The notes beneath the pieces were generated by a model. The model saw only the letters and a program-made list of their open reading frames with translations, had not been told where the DNA came from and did no database searches. From NCBI GenBank assembly GCA_035551835.1, contig DASZMN010000084.1:1-64000 (forward strand): DNA of 64,000 bases. The letters are read 5' to 3'. How positions within the stretch are numbered: position 1 is the stretch's first letter; each line of letters opens with the position of its first letter. Source of the stretch: Bog-473 sp035551835 (GTDB lineage: Bacteria > Actinomycetota > Acidimicrobiia > Acidimicrobiales > RAAP-2). Of the stretch, positions 1 to 7,654 are shown in pieces. Position numbers and translations under genes: made by a program.

Positions 1-239
1 CCGCCCAGGCCGGGGGCATCGGGAACGGGAGCGGCCAGGGCAACGGCGGCGGCCAAGGCAACGGCGGCGGCCAGGGCAACGGCCGCCGGGCCGCGAAGGC
101 GCAGATCAAGCAGCCGAACGCCCCCGACCCCGACGCCCTGCGGCCGGTGGTCAAGGAGCAGCACGAGAAGGTCGGCCGCAACGAGCCCTGCTGGTGCGGC
201 AGCGGCAAGAAGTTCAAGTTCTGCCATGGCGCCGCCTAA
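1..239 (+). CDS. secA: SecA preprotein translocase ATPase, C-terminal end (partial)
   Basis: Only the last 78 codons are in the window, read from position 3 to the TAA at 237-239. The fragment has a Gly/Asn/Gln-rich linker followed by the SEC-C zinc-binding motif, seen as CWCGSGKKFKFCH close to the end. That motif at the extreme C-terminus is the hallmark of SecA, where it binds zinc and contacts SecB or the ribosome; the motor domains lie outside the window. The next gene is prfB, a common neighbour in actinobacteria, and it starts inside the secA stop region (14-nt overlap), which suggests translational coupling. Other SEC-C proteins exist, but this context favours SecA. Confidence 0.85.
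   Translation, partial: AQAGGIGNGSGQGNGGGQGNGGGQGNGRRAAKAQIKQPNAPDPDALRPVVKEQHEKVGRNEPCWCGSGKKFKFCHGAA
27..80 (+). repeat. 18-bp tandem repeat in the secA linker
   Basis: Three 18-nt units (27-44, 45-62, 63-80) differ at a few bases and encode Gly-Gly-Gly-Gln-Gly-Asn-type blocks in the flexible linker before the SEC-C motif. A coding minisatellite that could vary in copy number between strains. Confidence 0.7.
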
Positions 240-1386
240 CGCCGCGTCGGCCGGCGCAGAGGAACCTCGCGACCTCGCCTCCGAGCTGGAGGCGCTGGGA
301 GACCGGCTGGCCGAGGCCGAGCGCTACCTGGGGCGGGACAAGCTGGAGCTCCGCCGGAGCGAGCTCGAGGCCGAGGTGGCCCGCCCGGACCTGTGGGACG
401 ACGCCGACAACGCCCGCGCGGTGACCAAGGAGCTGGGGCGGGTCAGCGACGACCTCGACCAGCTCGACGGGCTCCGCGCCACCCTCGACGACGCCCGCGC
501 CCTGCTCGAGCTGAACGAGGAGTCGGCGGCCGCCGGCACGCGCGACGCCACCTTCGAGGCCGAGTTGCTCGAGACGGTCGACGCGTTGGTCACGCGCCTC
601 GGCGCGCTCGAGCTGCAGTCGCTCTTCTCGGGTGAGTACGACGAGCTCGACGCGGTGTGCGACGTGCACGCCGGCGCCGGCGGCACCGACGCGCAGGACT
701 GGACCGAGATGCTGCTGCGCATGTACCAGCGTTGGGCCGAACGCCGTGGCTTCACCGTCGAGGTCGACGAGGCGACAGAGGGACAGGAGGCGGGGCTGCT
801 GTCGGCGACGTTCATTGTGCACGGTCGCTTCGCGTACGGGTTGTTGGCCACCGAGCGCGGCGTGCACCGGCTCGTGCGCATGTCGCCGTTCGATTCCCAG
901 CACCGTCGCCAGACGTCCTTCGCCTCCATCGACGTCACCCCGTTCCTCGAAGACGTCTCGAGCGAGGTGGACATCGACGAGAAGGACCTGCGCATCGACA
1001 CCTACCGCTCGTCGGGCGCTGGCGGCCAGCACGTCAACAAGACCGACTCGGCCGTGCGCCTGACCCACCTGCCGACCGGGATCGTCGTGGCCGTGCAGAA
1101 CGAGCGCAGCCAGCACCAGAACAAGGCCAAGGCGATGCAGATCATGGGGGCCAAGCTGGCCGAGCGGGCCCGGGCCGAGCGCCGCGCCGAGCTCGACGCG
1201 CTGAGCGGCGATCGCGTCGACAACGCCTGGGGCAACCAGATCCGCTCCTACGTCATGGCGCCCTACCAACTCGTCAAGGACCTGCGCACCGGCTACGAGA
1301 CGGGCAACGTGGACGCCGTCCTCGACGGCGACTTGGACGGCTTCATGGAGGCCGAGCTGCGCCGGCAGCGGGAGTCCGGCGCATAG
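226..1386 (+). CDS. prfB: Peptide chain release factor 2
   Basis: Class I release factor that reads UGA and UAA and triggers peptidyl-tRNA hydrolysis. The 386-residue product has the N-terminal helical domain (about 15-130), the GAGGTDAQDW segment near 150-159, the RF2 recognition tripeptide SPF at 220-222 (RF1 would have PxT), and the catalytic GGQ at 266-268. The ATG at 226 overlaps the secA stop by 14 nt and gives a normal RF2 N-terminus. The frame is open throughout, so the programmed +1 frameshift of many prfB genes, including E. coli, is absent and this autoregulatory loop is not used. Confidence 0.96.
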   Translation: MAPPNAASAGAEEPRDLASELEALGDRLAEAERYLGRDKLELRRSELEAEVARPDLWDDADNARAVTKELGRVSDDLDQLDGLRATLDDARALLELNEESAAAGTRDATFEAELLETVDALVTRLGALELQSLFSGEYDELDAVCDVHAGAGGTDAQDWTEMLLRMYQRWAERRGFTVEVDEATEGQEAGLLSATFIVHGRFAYGLLATERGVHRLVRMSPFDSQHRRQTSFASIDVTPFLEDVSSEVDIDEKDLRIDTYRSSGAGGQHVNKTDSAVRLTHLPTGIVVAVQNERSQHQNKAKAMQIMGAKLAERARAERRAELDALSGDRVDNAWGNQIRSYVMAPYQLVKDLRTGYETGNVDAVLDGDLDGFMEAELRRQRESGA

Positions 1387-1515
1387 CGAGCACTGGCCGA
1401 CGTGCGCCGACGCTTGGCCGCCGAGCCGACGGGCGGTGGTAAGGGGCGGCGGGCTGCCAAAGCCCTGACCTGCACTGGAAGCGCTGACCCAAAGCCGCGA
1501 GGCGGACTCACTAGG

Positions 1516-1593
1516 ATGTTCCGAGTTGCCCGCGGGGAGGCGACACAAATTCTCCCTCACACTTCTCACACTTGCGTTCGGCCGAACCTCTAG
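1516..1593 (+). other. Possible short ORF abutting ftsE; otherwise prfB-ftsE intergenic region
   Basis: The 207 bases between prfB and ftsE hold no recognisable gene. A 25-codon frame opens at ATG 1516 and closes with TAG at 1591-1593, directly against the ftsE ATG at 1594. ftsE itself has no evident Shine-Dalgarno sequence. Termination-reinitiation from this leader frame would explain how ftsE is translated, but there is no codon-usage or conservation evidence; the frame could be accidental. Confidence 0.2.
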
Positions 1594-2322
1594 ATGATCC
1601 AATTCCAAAACGTCACCAAGACCTACAAAGGCTCGACCGTCGCCCTCCGTGACATCAACGTCGAGATAGAGAAGGGCGAGTTCGTCTTCCTCGTCGGTGC
1701 CTCCGGCTCGGGCAAGACGACCTTCATCCGGTTGCTGCTGCGCGAGGAGCTCCCCGACACGGGCCAGATCCTCGAGGCCGGCCGCAACATCGTCGACCTG
1801 CCCAAATGGCGTGTGCCCTACCTGCGCCGGAACATCGGCTGTGTCTTCCAGGACTTTCGCCTCCTGCCGAACAAGTCGGTGTTCGAGAACGTGGCGTTCG
1901 CGTTGGAGGTCATCGGGCGGCCGCGTCACGTCGTGGCCAACCAGGTGCCGCAGGTGCTCGACCTCGTCGGCCTCTCGACCAAGCGCGACAACCTGCCGAG
2001 CGAGCTCTCGGGTGGTGAGCAGCAGCGCGTGGCGGTGGCCCGCGCGTTCGTGAACCGTCCGCTCATCCTGTTGGCCGACGAGCCGACGGGCAACCTCGAC
2101 CCGCAGACGAGCCAGGGGATCATGCAACTGCTCGACCGCATCAACCGCACGGGCACGACCGTGATCGTCGCAACGCACGACGAGGTGCTCGTCGACAAGA
2201 TGCGCCGCCGCGTGATCGAACTCAGCAACGGCGCGATGGTGCGGGACCAGGCACGTGGCGTATACGGCTTCGACGGCGCAGCGCAAGAGCGCGTCGACGT
2301 GGCCGCAGGCGGCATGGGCTGA
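1594..2322 (+). CDS. ftsE: Cell division ATP-binding protein FtsE
   Basis: ABC ATPase of the FtsEX complex, which couples cytokinesis to activation of peptidoglycan hydrolases at the septum. The 242-residue protein has Walker A GASGSGKTT (35-43), Q-loop in VFQDFRLLPNKSV, signature LSGGEQQ (138-144) and Walker B LILLADEPT (157-165). ATG at 1594 gives the usual family start. ftsX begins 7 nt after the stop, and the prfB-ftsE-ftsX order is common in actinobacteria. No strong ribosome-binding site precedes the start. Confidence 0.96.
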   Translation: MIQFQNVTKTYKGSTVALRDINVEIEKGEFVFLVGASGSGKTTFIRLLLREELPDTGQILEAGRNIVDLPKWRVPYLRRNIGCVFQDFRLLPNKSVFENVAFALEVIGRPRHVVANQVPQVLDLVGLSTKRDNLPSELSGGEQQRVAVARAFVNRPLILLADEPTGNLDPQTSQGIMQLLDRINRTGTTVIVATHDEVLVDKMRRRVIELSNGAMVRDQARGVYGFDGAAQERVDVAAGGMG

Positions 2323-2329
2323 CCGCGGC

Positions 2330-3220
2330 ATGGCTCCTGTTTCCGTCGACTACGTCCTGCGCGAGACCGCTTCGAACCTGTGGCGCAACCGCCTGATGAC
2401 GGTCGCCGCCATCTTGACGGTGGCGGTGTCGCTGTCCTTGGTCGGAGCGTCGCTGTTGCTGCGCCAGGGCTCGGCCAACGCCACCGGCACCCTGGAGCGG
2501 GGCACCAAGGTGACCGTGTGGATGGAGCCCAACGCGAACAAGCAGGAGATCGACGCCGTCCGCACCCAGCTCTCCCAGCTCAACTACGTGACCCAGCCCT
2601 GCGAGTACTGGGGCAAGGCCCGGAACTTCGCCGAGGCCCGCCAGCTCCTCCCCAACGACGTCTTCCAGGCCACCAACCAGGCCGAGATGCCCACGTCCTA
2701 CTGGTGCGTGCCCACGGCGCTGAGCGACGCCGCCCAGGTCGTGCGGACGTTCAACGGGACGGCGGGGGTCCTCGCGGTGACGGAGCCGTCCGAGGCGATC
2801 CACAACGAGGAGACGGTGATCAACGTCATCAAGTGGGCGTTCCTGGCCATTGCGGTGGTGCTCATCGTGTCGGCCGCCGTGCTGATCCTCAACACGATCC
2901 GCATGGCGATCTTCGCCCGGCGCCGTGAGGTCTCCGTCATGAAGCTGGTCGGGGCCACGAACTGGTTCATCCGGGTGCCGTTCATGTCCGAGGGCCTTCT
3001 CCAAGGATTGGTGGGGTCTGTCTTGGCGGCCGGCGTCGTCTGGTCGTTGTACGCCCTGATCGACCATTGGGGCTCGGGGCGCACGACCAGCAACATCTTC
3101 ACGGCGATCCATCTGACGAGCACCGAGATGATCCTGACGAACGTCGTCGTGGTCTTCGTGGGCATGGCCATCGGCACCATCGGCTCGGCCATCGCAATCC
3201 GCCGTTTCCTCGACGTCTGA
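2330..3220 (+). CDS. ftsX: Cell division protein FtsX
   Basis: Membrane partner of FtsE. The 296-residue product has one N-terminal membrane span (about 20-45), a large extracytoplasmic domain (about 50-165) that in homologues binds cell-wall hydrolases, and three C-terminal spans, the type VII ABC/FtsX topology. The ATG at 2330 was chosen over an upstream in-frame ATG at 2255 because the latter would put 25 atypical residues before the conserved start (MAPVSVDYVLRET) and overlap ftsE. Spacing to ftsE is 7 nt, so the two form an operon. Confidence 0.95.
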   Translation: MAPVSVDYVLRETASNLWRNRLMTVAAILTVAVSLSLVGASLLLRQGSANATGTLERGTKVTVWMEPNANKQEIDAVRTQLSQLNYVTQPCEYWGKARNFAEARQLLPNDVFQATNQAEMPTSYWCVPTALSDAAQVVRTFNGTAGVLAVTEPSEAIHNEETVINVIKWAFLAIAVVLIVSAAVLILNTIRMAIFARRREVSVMKLVGATNWFIRVPFMSEGLLQGLVGSVLAAGVVWSLYALIDHWGSGRTTSNIFTAIHLTSTEMILTNVVVVFVGMAIGTIGSAIAIRRFLDV

Positions 3221-3230
3221 GGTCTCACGT

Positions 3231-3374
3231 CTGGTCGCGACGACCCGACGACTCCCTGGTGGCATCCGGATTGCACTGTGCGGCGTGGGCGCCGTGGCGG
3301 TGAGCGCCCTCTTCCTGTCCGCCTGCCGACGGCCGCGGTCAGGTCATCCGGCGTCTCGGGGAGCGCAGACGTAG
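3231..3374 (+). pseudogene. Possible remnant of a lipoprotein gene downstream of ftsX
   Basis: After ftsX one plus-strand frame encodes a lipoprotein-like N-terminus: basic residues, a hydrophobic core (ALCGVGAVAVSALF) and a lipobox LSAC, but it stops at 3372-3374, 16 residues after the Cys. No ATG or GTG is well placed; the coordinates assume a CTG at 3231. ftsEX is often followed by a secreted or membrane protease gene, so this may be the 5' remnant of one truncated by the rearrangement that brought in the convergent glycosyltransferase, whose 3' end it overlaps. Chance cannot be excluded. Confidence 0.2.
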
Positions 3375-5353
3375 CGCTCGTACGTAGAGCCACCGACGTG
3401 CACCGTTGCGGGCGAGCCGGCGACCGCGCTCGCTACCGCTACCGCTTGGCAGTGGGCGAGCGTCCAGCGCATGTCCGGATTGCGCGTCAGCGGATGCACG
3501 ACGACGAGCACGTCCTCGATGCGCCCGGCGCCGACGTCGTGAGCGAATTGTGTCACCGACGTGCTCGGGACCTGACCGGTGAAGCCGCCCACCGGGAGGT
3601 ACTCATGCCCTGTGGCGAGGACGTCCTGACTCACCTCGGAGGAGGTCTCCGCCGTCTCGATGCTGTGTGACGCCGGAACCTTGGCCGCCGTCGCCGACTG
3701 GCCGGGCCAGCTCGCCACGTCGTGCTGCCATTGGGCGTGTTCGGTCGAGGTCAGCGCGGCGGACTGGTAGGGCGAATCGAACGGGCCGAGCCCGTTGGCG
3801 ACGGAGGTGGCCGAGGCCCAGGCCGCACCGATGAGCAGCGCGACGGCACCGGAGGCGAGGCCGACGCGGGCGGCCGATGTCGGCGGCGTCCGCGGCGTCC
3901 GGAACAGCCACCACACGATCGCGACGACGGCCGCGCCGGTCGCGACCAGGGTGGTACCGACGACCCACGGCCAGACGCCGGCGCTGCGCGGGGTCAGCGA
4001 CAGTGCCTCGGCTGCGCCGGCGAGGACGGCGACGAGGACGGTCGCGGGGACGAGTCGCGACGCGGTGCGCATCCGCCACGCGAGGGTGAGGCCCAGACCG
4101 CACAGCGCCGCCATGGGCGGGGCCAGGGCGGCCAGGTAGTAGTCGTTCAGGAAGTGGGATGAGGCGAAGAAGCACCAGGTCAAGATCAACCACATGCCCC
4201 AGAGCACCGCGGCGGCCCGCCACGGGTCGGTGCGCGGGCGGCGACGGCGCGCCACGAGGATGCCGCCGAGGGCGATCACGGCCGGGACGAAGAGCCACGC
4301 GGCGTCGCGGCCCAGATCGCCGGCGAGGAACCGGGCCGGCCCCTTTTCGAGGGCCTGCGTCGGCGCGCCGCCGGCGGTCGTGGCCTGGACGGCGACGGGC
4401 GGTGGCGTGCAGCGGGGCTGTTCGAGCACCCGGCCGCTCAAGCGGTCGGCGCCGTTGTAGAGGAAGACCTGGCTGAACACCGAGTCGTTGCAGCTCCCGT
4501 CGACGTAGGGACGGTCGTGGGCCGGGACGAGGGTCACGACGGTCATCCAGCTGACCGACACGGCAAGGGCGACCACCGCCGAGAGTGCGATGTGCCGGTA
4601 GCGGCGGCCGAGGCTCAGCGCCGGTGCCGCCATCAGGTACGCCGCGTAGATCGCCGGCAGCACAAGCCAGGCCTGCAGCATCTTGGTCTGGAAGGCCAGG
4701 CCCACCCACAGGCCGGCGAGGACGAGCGGGCGCACGCGGCCGGTCATGTACGCCTCGGTGGCCGCGTCGGCGGCGAGGACCAACAGGAGGATGAGCAGGG
4801 AGTCCGAGATGTTGCCGCGGTTGAGCAGGACCGTCACCGGGGTCGCCGCGAGCGCGAGGGCGGCGACGAGCCCGGCCCCCGCCCCAGCGACCCGGCGGAC
4901 GGCGCGGTAGAGGACGAGGACGGTGAGCGTCCCCTCGACGACCTGGGGCACCACGATCGCCCAGATATGAAAGCCGAACAGGCGCAGGGAGAGGGCCTGG
5001 ACCCAAAAGGCGCCCGGCAGCTTGTCCACCGAGACGGTGCCCCAGGGGTCAAAGGCGCCAAAGAAGAAGTTGTGCCAGCTGTCCGACATGCTCCGCGCTG
5101 CGCCCGCGTAGAACGTCTCGAGCACATCGTGGTTCAGGCCCCACCCGTAGGAGAGGGCGGCCAGCGCGGCGACCGCGAGGAGGGTCGGCCGGGCCCAGGT
5201 CGGTTGCTCCGGCGGCGAACGCCAGAACCGCAGACGGCTCTGACGCTCGACCGGGAATTCCGGTGATGGCTCGGCGTGGGACTCGGACTCGACGGCGGGT
5301 GTCGGGACAGGGGCGCGCGTGTCCAGCGCCAATTCCCCCACAACATCCCCCAT
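3344..5353 (-). CDS. PMT/ArnT-family membrane glycosyltransferase
   Basis: A 669-residue polytopic protein of the GT39/GT83 superfamily, which moves sugars from polyprenyl-phosphate donors to proteins or glycans on the outer face of the membrane. A basic cytoplasmic N-terminus of about 55 residues leads into a first span, then the early periplasmic loop with the acidic pattern typical of the family (Asp/Glu after the first span, DKLPG near 110), and roughly ten or more hydrophobic segments. The C-terminal about 140 residues are mostly soluble. ATG at 5353 lies 6 nt after a TAAGTT -10, so the transcript is probably leaderless. Donor and acceptor cannot be read from sequence. Confidence 0.85.
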   Translation of the reverse strand: MGDVVGELALDTRAPVPTPAVESESHAEPSPEFPVERQSRLRFWRSPPEQPTWARPTLLAVAALAALSYGWGLNHDVLETFYAGAARSMSDSWHNFFFGAFDPWGTVSVDKLPGAFWVQALSLRLFGFHIWAIVVPQVVEGTLTVLVLYRAVRRVAGAGAGLVAALALAATPVTVLLNRGNISDSLLILLLVLAADAATEAYMTGRVRPLVLAGLWVGLAFQTKMLQAWLVLPAIYAAYLMAAPALSLGRRYRHIALSAVVALAVSVSWMTVVTLVPAHDRPYVDGSCNDSVFSQVFLYNGADRLSGRVLEQPRCTPPPVAVQATTAGGAPTQALEKGPARFLAGDLGRDAAWLFVPAVIALGGILVARRRRPRTDPWRAAAVLWGMWLILTWCFFASSHFLNDYYLAALAPPMAALCGLGLTLAWRMRTASRLVPATVLVAVLAGAAEALSLTPRSAGVWPWVVGTTLVATGAAVVAIVWWLFRTPRTPPTSAARVGLASGAVALLIGAAWASATSVANGLGPFDSPYQSAALTSTEHAQWQHDVASWPGQSATAAKVPASHSIETAETSSEVSQDVLATGHEYLPVGGFTGQVPSTSVTQFAHDVGAGRIEDVLVVVHPLTRNPDMRWTLAHCQAVAVASAVAGSPATVHVGGSTYERYVCAPRDAG

Positions 5354-5359
5354 ACGTCG

Positions 5360-5365
5360 AACTTA
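5360..5365 (-). promoter_or_regulatory. -10 element of a leaderless glycosyltransferase promoter
   Basis: TAAGTT on the minus strand ends 6 nt before the ATG at 5353, which would place the transcription start at the start codon. Confidence 0.5.
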
Positions 5366-5490
5366 CAGTTGGGCGGGCTGAGCTCAGGGTGCGATCGAGT
5401 TGCAAAGTCGGGGCTTCTGCGCCCGGAGGACGAACGGAATGAAGCAGCGTGGTGGACGACGTCGGTGAGCTACCACGCCGGTAGTGAACT

Positions 5491-5510
5491 ACTTGAAGTA
5501 GACTTCAAGT
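5491..5510. promoter_or_regulatory. 20-bp palindromic operator of the MerR gene
   Basis: ACTTGAAGTAGACTTCAAGT consists of perfect 9-bp inverted arms separated by AG and ends 2 nt before the merR ATG at 5513. Dyad symmetry inside a promoter is the usual MerR-family binding site. A possible -10 (TAGACT, 5499-5504) lies inside the dyad, consistent with autoregulation of a leaderless message. The arrangement is seen; autoregulation is inferred. Confidence 0.7.
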
Positions 5511-5512
5511 CA

Positions 5513-5989
5513 ATGACGAGGGTCGAAATTTCGCTCGACGAGGAGGAACGGGAGGGATTGCTCGATATCGGGGAGGTGGCCGCCCGCACCGGGATGGCCC
5601 CTTCGGCCCTTCGCTTTTACGAGCGCGAGCAGCTCATTGCGAGCGTTGACCGCAAGGGACTGCGCCGCCAATTCGCACCAGACGTCCTCACGACCCTGGC
5701 CGTGGTCGCGATGTGTCGCCAGGCCGGCTTCACCTTGGAGGAGATCAAACTCTTGCTCGCCACCGGAGGACGACCCGGCTGGAAGGCCTTTGCCGCCGCC
5801 AAGCGCGACCAGCTGAAGGCCCAGGCCGAGCACCTCGACGCCATGGCGAACCAACTCGACCACGCACTTGGCTGTCCAAGTCCGAATGTCTTTGACTGCG
5901 AGCACTTCCGTGCGGCGCTGGCGGGCGCCCTGCCGGTCCGTGGCGACGACCACCTGTTCGTGGCGGGGTCGGTTCGACGTGCCCGCTGA
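5513..5989 (+). CDS. MerR-family transcriptional regulator
   Basis: Predicted DNA-binding regulator of 158 residues. A winged helix-turn-helix (about 15-85: DIGEVAARTGMAPSALRFYE, then a wing and AGFTLEEIKLLL) is followed by a dimerising helix (about 95-125) and a short tail with two cysteines in the pattern CPSPNVFDCEHF. SoxR would need four clustered cysteines, so this is not SoxR; the Cys pair may still sense metal or redox state. ATG at 5513 is preferred because the frame further upstream is non-coding in character and contains the operator. Overlaps the next gene by 11 nt. Confidence 0.85.
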   Translation: MTRVEISLDEEEREGLLDIGEVAARTGMAPSALRFYEREQLIASVDRKGLRRQFAPDVLTTLAVVAMCRQAGFTLEEIKLLLATGGRPGWKAFAAAKRDQLKAQAEHLDAMANQLDHALGCPSPNVFDCEHFRAALAGALPVRGDDHLFVAGSVRRAR

Positions 5990-6263
5990 CCGGAGTCCGG
6001 CGACCAACGGGTCGGGCTGGCGGGACACGTCCCAGTCACGGTTCTTCTGCAACGTGCCGCGCAAGGTGTCGCTCCTCTTCGGCTTGTTGGCATTCGCGGC
6101 CCTCGTCATCGGCGGCGGCTTTGCCGAGATCAGCTCCAACGGCGCCCCGACGTCGCTCGAGACCGCGATCGTGCGATGGATCATCGTCGGCTCCCTGGTG
6201 ACGGGCGTGGTCTTTTACGTCATCGGCGGCCGCCTGCGGGCACAGCGCCAGGGAGGGCGTTAG
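5979..6263 (+). CDS. Small two-span membrane protein, unknown function
   Basis: A 94-residue frame begins at GTG 5979, inside the end of the MerR gene, and codes for a polar N-terminus (about 30 residues), two hydrophobic helices (about 31-47 and 64-84) and a short basic tail. Third codon positions are strongly G/C, supporting real coding sequence. The overlap suggests co-transcription with the MerR gene, so it may be its target or co-regulated. I do not recognise the family. Confidence 0.5.
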   Translation: MPADRSPATNGSGWRDTSQSRFFCNVPRKVSLLFGLLAFAALVIGGGFAEISSNGAPTSLETAIVRWIIVGSLVTGVVFYVIGGRLRAQRQGGR

Positions 6264-6394
6264 CGCTTCACCCGTGTTCGTGCGACGGTCCGTCCTTGGC
6301 GGAAGAAAGTTTCGACGCGGCAAGGTGTCGTGCAAGGTTTTCGGCAAGTTCACCTCTCCAAGCTCCGTCTCGCTCCCCAATCCGGGGGCGTGAC

Positions 6395-6424
6395 GAAAGC
6401 GAAAGCGGAAGCGAAAGCGAAAGC
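6395..6424 (+). repeat. GAAAGC hexamer repeat in the ssb leader
   Basis: Five consecutive hexamers (GAAAGC x2, GGAAGC, GAAAGC x2) run directly into the Shine-Dalgarno GAGGAG at 6425-6430 ahead of the ssb ATG. The purine-rich tract extends the ribosome-binding region. The rest of 6264-6394 holds no recognisable gene. Confidence 0.8.
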
Positions 6425-6432
6425 GAGGAGAC

Positions 6433-6855
6433 ATGGCGAACACCACCACGATCATCGGCAACCTGACCCGGGAGCCCGAGATCCGCTACACCCGGGAGGG
6501 CCAGGCGACCGCGCAGCTCGGGGTCGCGGTGAACCGGCGGTGGCAAGACCGCACGACCCAGGAGTGGCAGGAGGCGACGTCCTTCTTCGACGTCATCTGC
6601 TGGCGGGATCTCGCCGAGAACGTGGCGCTGAGCCTGACCAAGGGAATGCGGGTCGTCGTGACCGGTCGGCTCGAACAGCGCACGTGGGAAACCGAGGACG
6701 GCGAGCACCGATCAAAGGTCGAGATCACCGCCGAGGAGGTCGGCCCGAGCCTGCGCTTCGCCACCGCAGACGTGCACAAGGTCGAGCGACGCGGCGCGAT
6801 GAGCGCGGACGGTGCTGCCGAGGCCGAGGCCGAGTCCGTCTCTGTCGAGGCGTGA
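6433..6855 (+). CDS. ssb: Single-stranded DNA-binding protein, short tailless form
   Basis: Binds ssDNA through one OB fold (about 1-105: NTTTIIGNLTREPEIRY at the start, then FDVICWRDLAENVA and VVVTGRLEQRTWE). At 140 residues it is shorter than typical actinobacterial SSB, and the end (EAEAESVSVEA) lacks the acidic DDDIPF/DEPPF-type tip that recruits repair and replication partners. It resembles an SsbB-like paralogue, so a canonical SSB probably lies elsewhere. No rpsF or rpsR is adjacent, unlike the housekeeping ssb locus. A clear GAGGAG ribosome-binding site sits 2 nt before the ATG, within a purine repeat. Confidence 0.88.
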   Translation: MANTTTIIGNLTREPEIRYTREGQATAQLGVAVNRRWQDRTTQEWQEATSFFDVICWRDLAENVALSLTKGMRVVVTGRLEQRTWETEDGEHRSKVEITAEEVGPSLRFATADVHKVERRGAMSADGAAEAEAESVSVEA

Positions 6856-7029
6856 GTGTCGCCCTGGCTCATCACGACGAGCGGCTGGTCGTGGATCGTG
6901 GGTGCGGCGATCCACGACTCGGTCAGCGCCCTCAGCCGCCCGGTGGAGATGGCGGCCGCTCTGGCGAGCACCGGGTGCGCGCTTCTGGTCGCCGTCCGGC
7001 TGCGGTCGAGGCGTCGATCGACTTCCTGA
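6856..7029 (+). CDS. Small hydrophobic ORF after ssb, doubtful
   Basis: A GTG directly after the ssb stop opens a 57-codon frame with a Trp-rich N-terminus (SPWLITTSGWSWIVGAA), one hydrophobic stretch near 33-48 and a basic end. It abuts ssb exactly, and a second small frame begins 2 nt after its stop. No family recognised. Confidence 0.3.
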   Translation: MSPWLITTSGWSWIVGAAIHDSVSALSRPVEMAAALASTGCALLVAVRLRSRRRSTS

Positions 7030-7031
7030 GG

Positions 7032-7202
7032 GTGGAGGTCGCCGACATTTGCGGCGCGCTCGCCCTGGGCGGCTCCCTCCTCCGACGACTCGGACTAGGC
7101 GCCGAAGCGGCCCGGCTCGAATCGCTCTATGGCGCCGTGGCCGCCCGCCTGGCCGGGGACAGTCAACCCTCGGCCGGGACCTCCGTGTCGTCCTGGTCAT
7201 AG
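7032..7202 (+). CDS. Small ORF of 56 codons between ssb and msrB, doubtful
   Basis: GTG at 7032 starts an Ala/Leu-rich, predicted-helical peptide ending at 7202. Its last 40 nt overlap the 3' end of msrB on the other strand. Position right after the preceding short frame suggests coupling, but nothing else supports it. Confidence 0.22.
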   Translation: MEVADICGALALGGSLLRRLGLGAEAARLESLYGAVAARLAGDSQPSAGTSVSSWS

Positions 7203-7615
7203 GTGAGCGACAGGGAGTTGACGCAGTAGCGGAGCCCGGTGTCGGTGGGGCCGTCGGGGAAGACATGCCCGAGGTGCCCACCGCAGTGGGCGCACACGAT
7301 TTCCGTGCGCGTCATCCAGTGGGTGCGGTCGGTTCGCTCGAGGATCGTCCCGTCGGCCTTCGCCCTGTCGAAGCTGGGCCAACCCGACCCCGAGTCGAAC
7401 TTGGAGTCGCTGTCGAACAGATCGGCGCCGCACCCGGCGCAGCGGAAGACCCCCTCGCCCTCGACGTGAAGGAGCTCACCGGACCAGGCGGGCTCGGTGC
7501 CGGCTCGACGCAACACGGCGTACCGGTCGGGTGACAGCTCTTCGCGCCACTCCTCGTCGCTCTTGGTGACCTCGTAGTGCGTCGGGTCCTTCGTATCGGT
7601 CTTGCGCGAAAACAT
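7163..7615 (-). CDS. msrB: Peptide-methionine (R)-S-oxide reductase
   Basis: Reduces the R epimer of methionine sulfoxide in oxidised proteins, using thioredoxin. The 150-residue protein has both structural zinc pairs (C59-x2-C62 and C108-x2-C111), the conserved SGSGWPSF segment (76-82) and the catalytic Cys131 in RYCVNSLSL. The ATG at 7615 follows a GAGAGG ribosome-binding site 6 nt upstream. It stands alone, convergent with the small frames after ssb. Confidence 0.96.
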   Translation of the reverse strand: MFSRKTDTKDPTHYEVTKSDEEWREELSPDRYAVLRRAGTEPAWSGELLHVEGEGVFRCAGCGADLFDSDSKFDSGSGWPSFDRAKADGTILERTDRTHWMTRTEIVCAHCGGHLGHVFPDGPTDTGLRYCVNSLSLTYDQDDTEVPAEG

Positions 7616-7654
7616 GGGGTACCTCTCTTCCTGCCTGGTTCAACAAACTCCAGG

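Noticed and set aside
226..1386. Programmed frameshift site in prfB
   Set aside because: The frame is continuous with no in-frame TGA near codon 25.
214..2331. Minus-strand open frame of 705 codons opposite prfB and ftsE
   Set aside because: Shadow of two certain genes; no recognisable family.
5513..5989. SoxR assignment for the MerR-family gene
   Set aside because: Only two cysteines in the C-terminal part; the four-Cys [2Fe-2S] cluster motif is absent.
6395..6424. Hexamer repeat considered as a CRISPR-like array
   Set aside because: Units are contiguous 6-mers without spacers; likewise the repeats at 27, 19427 and 27025. No cas genes.
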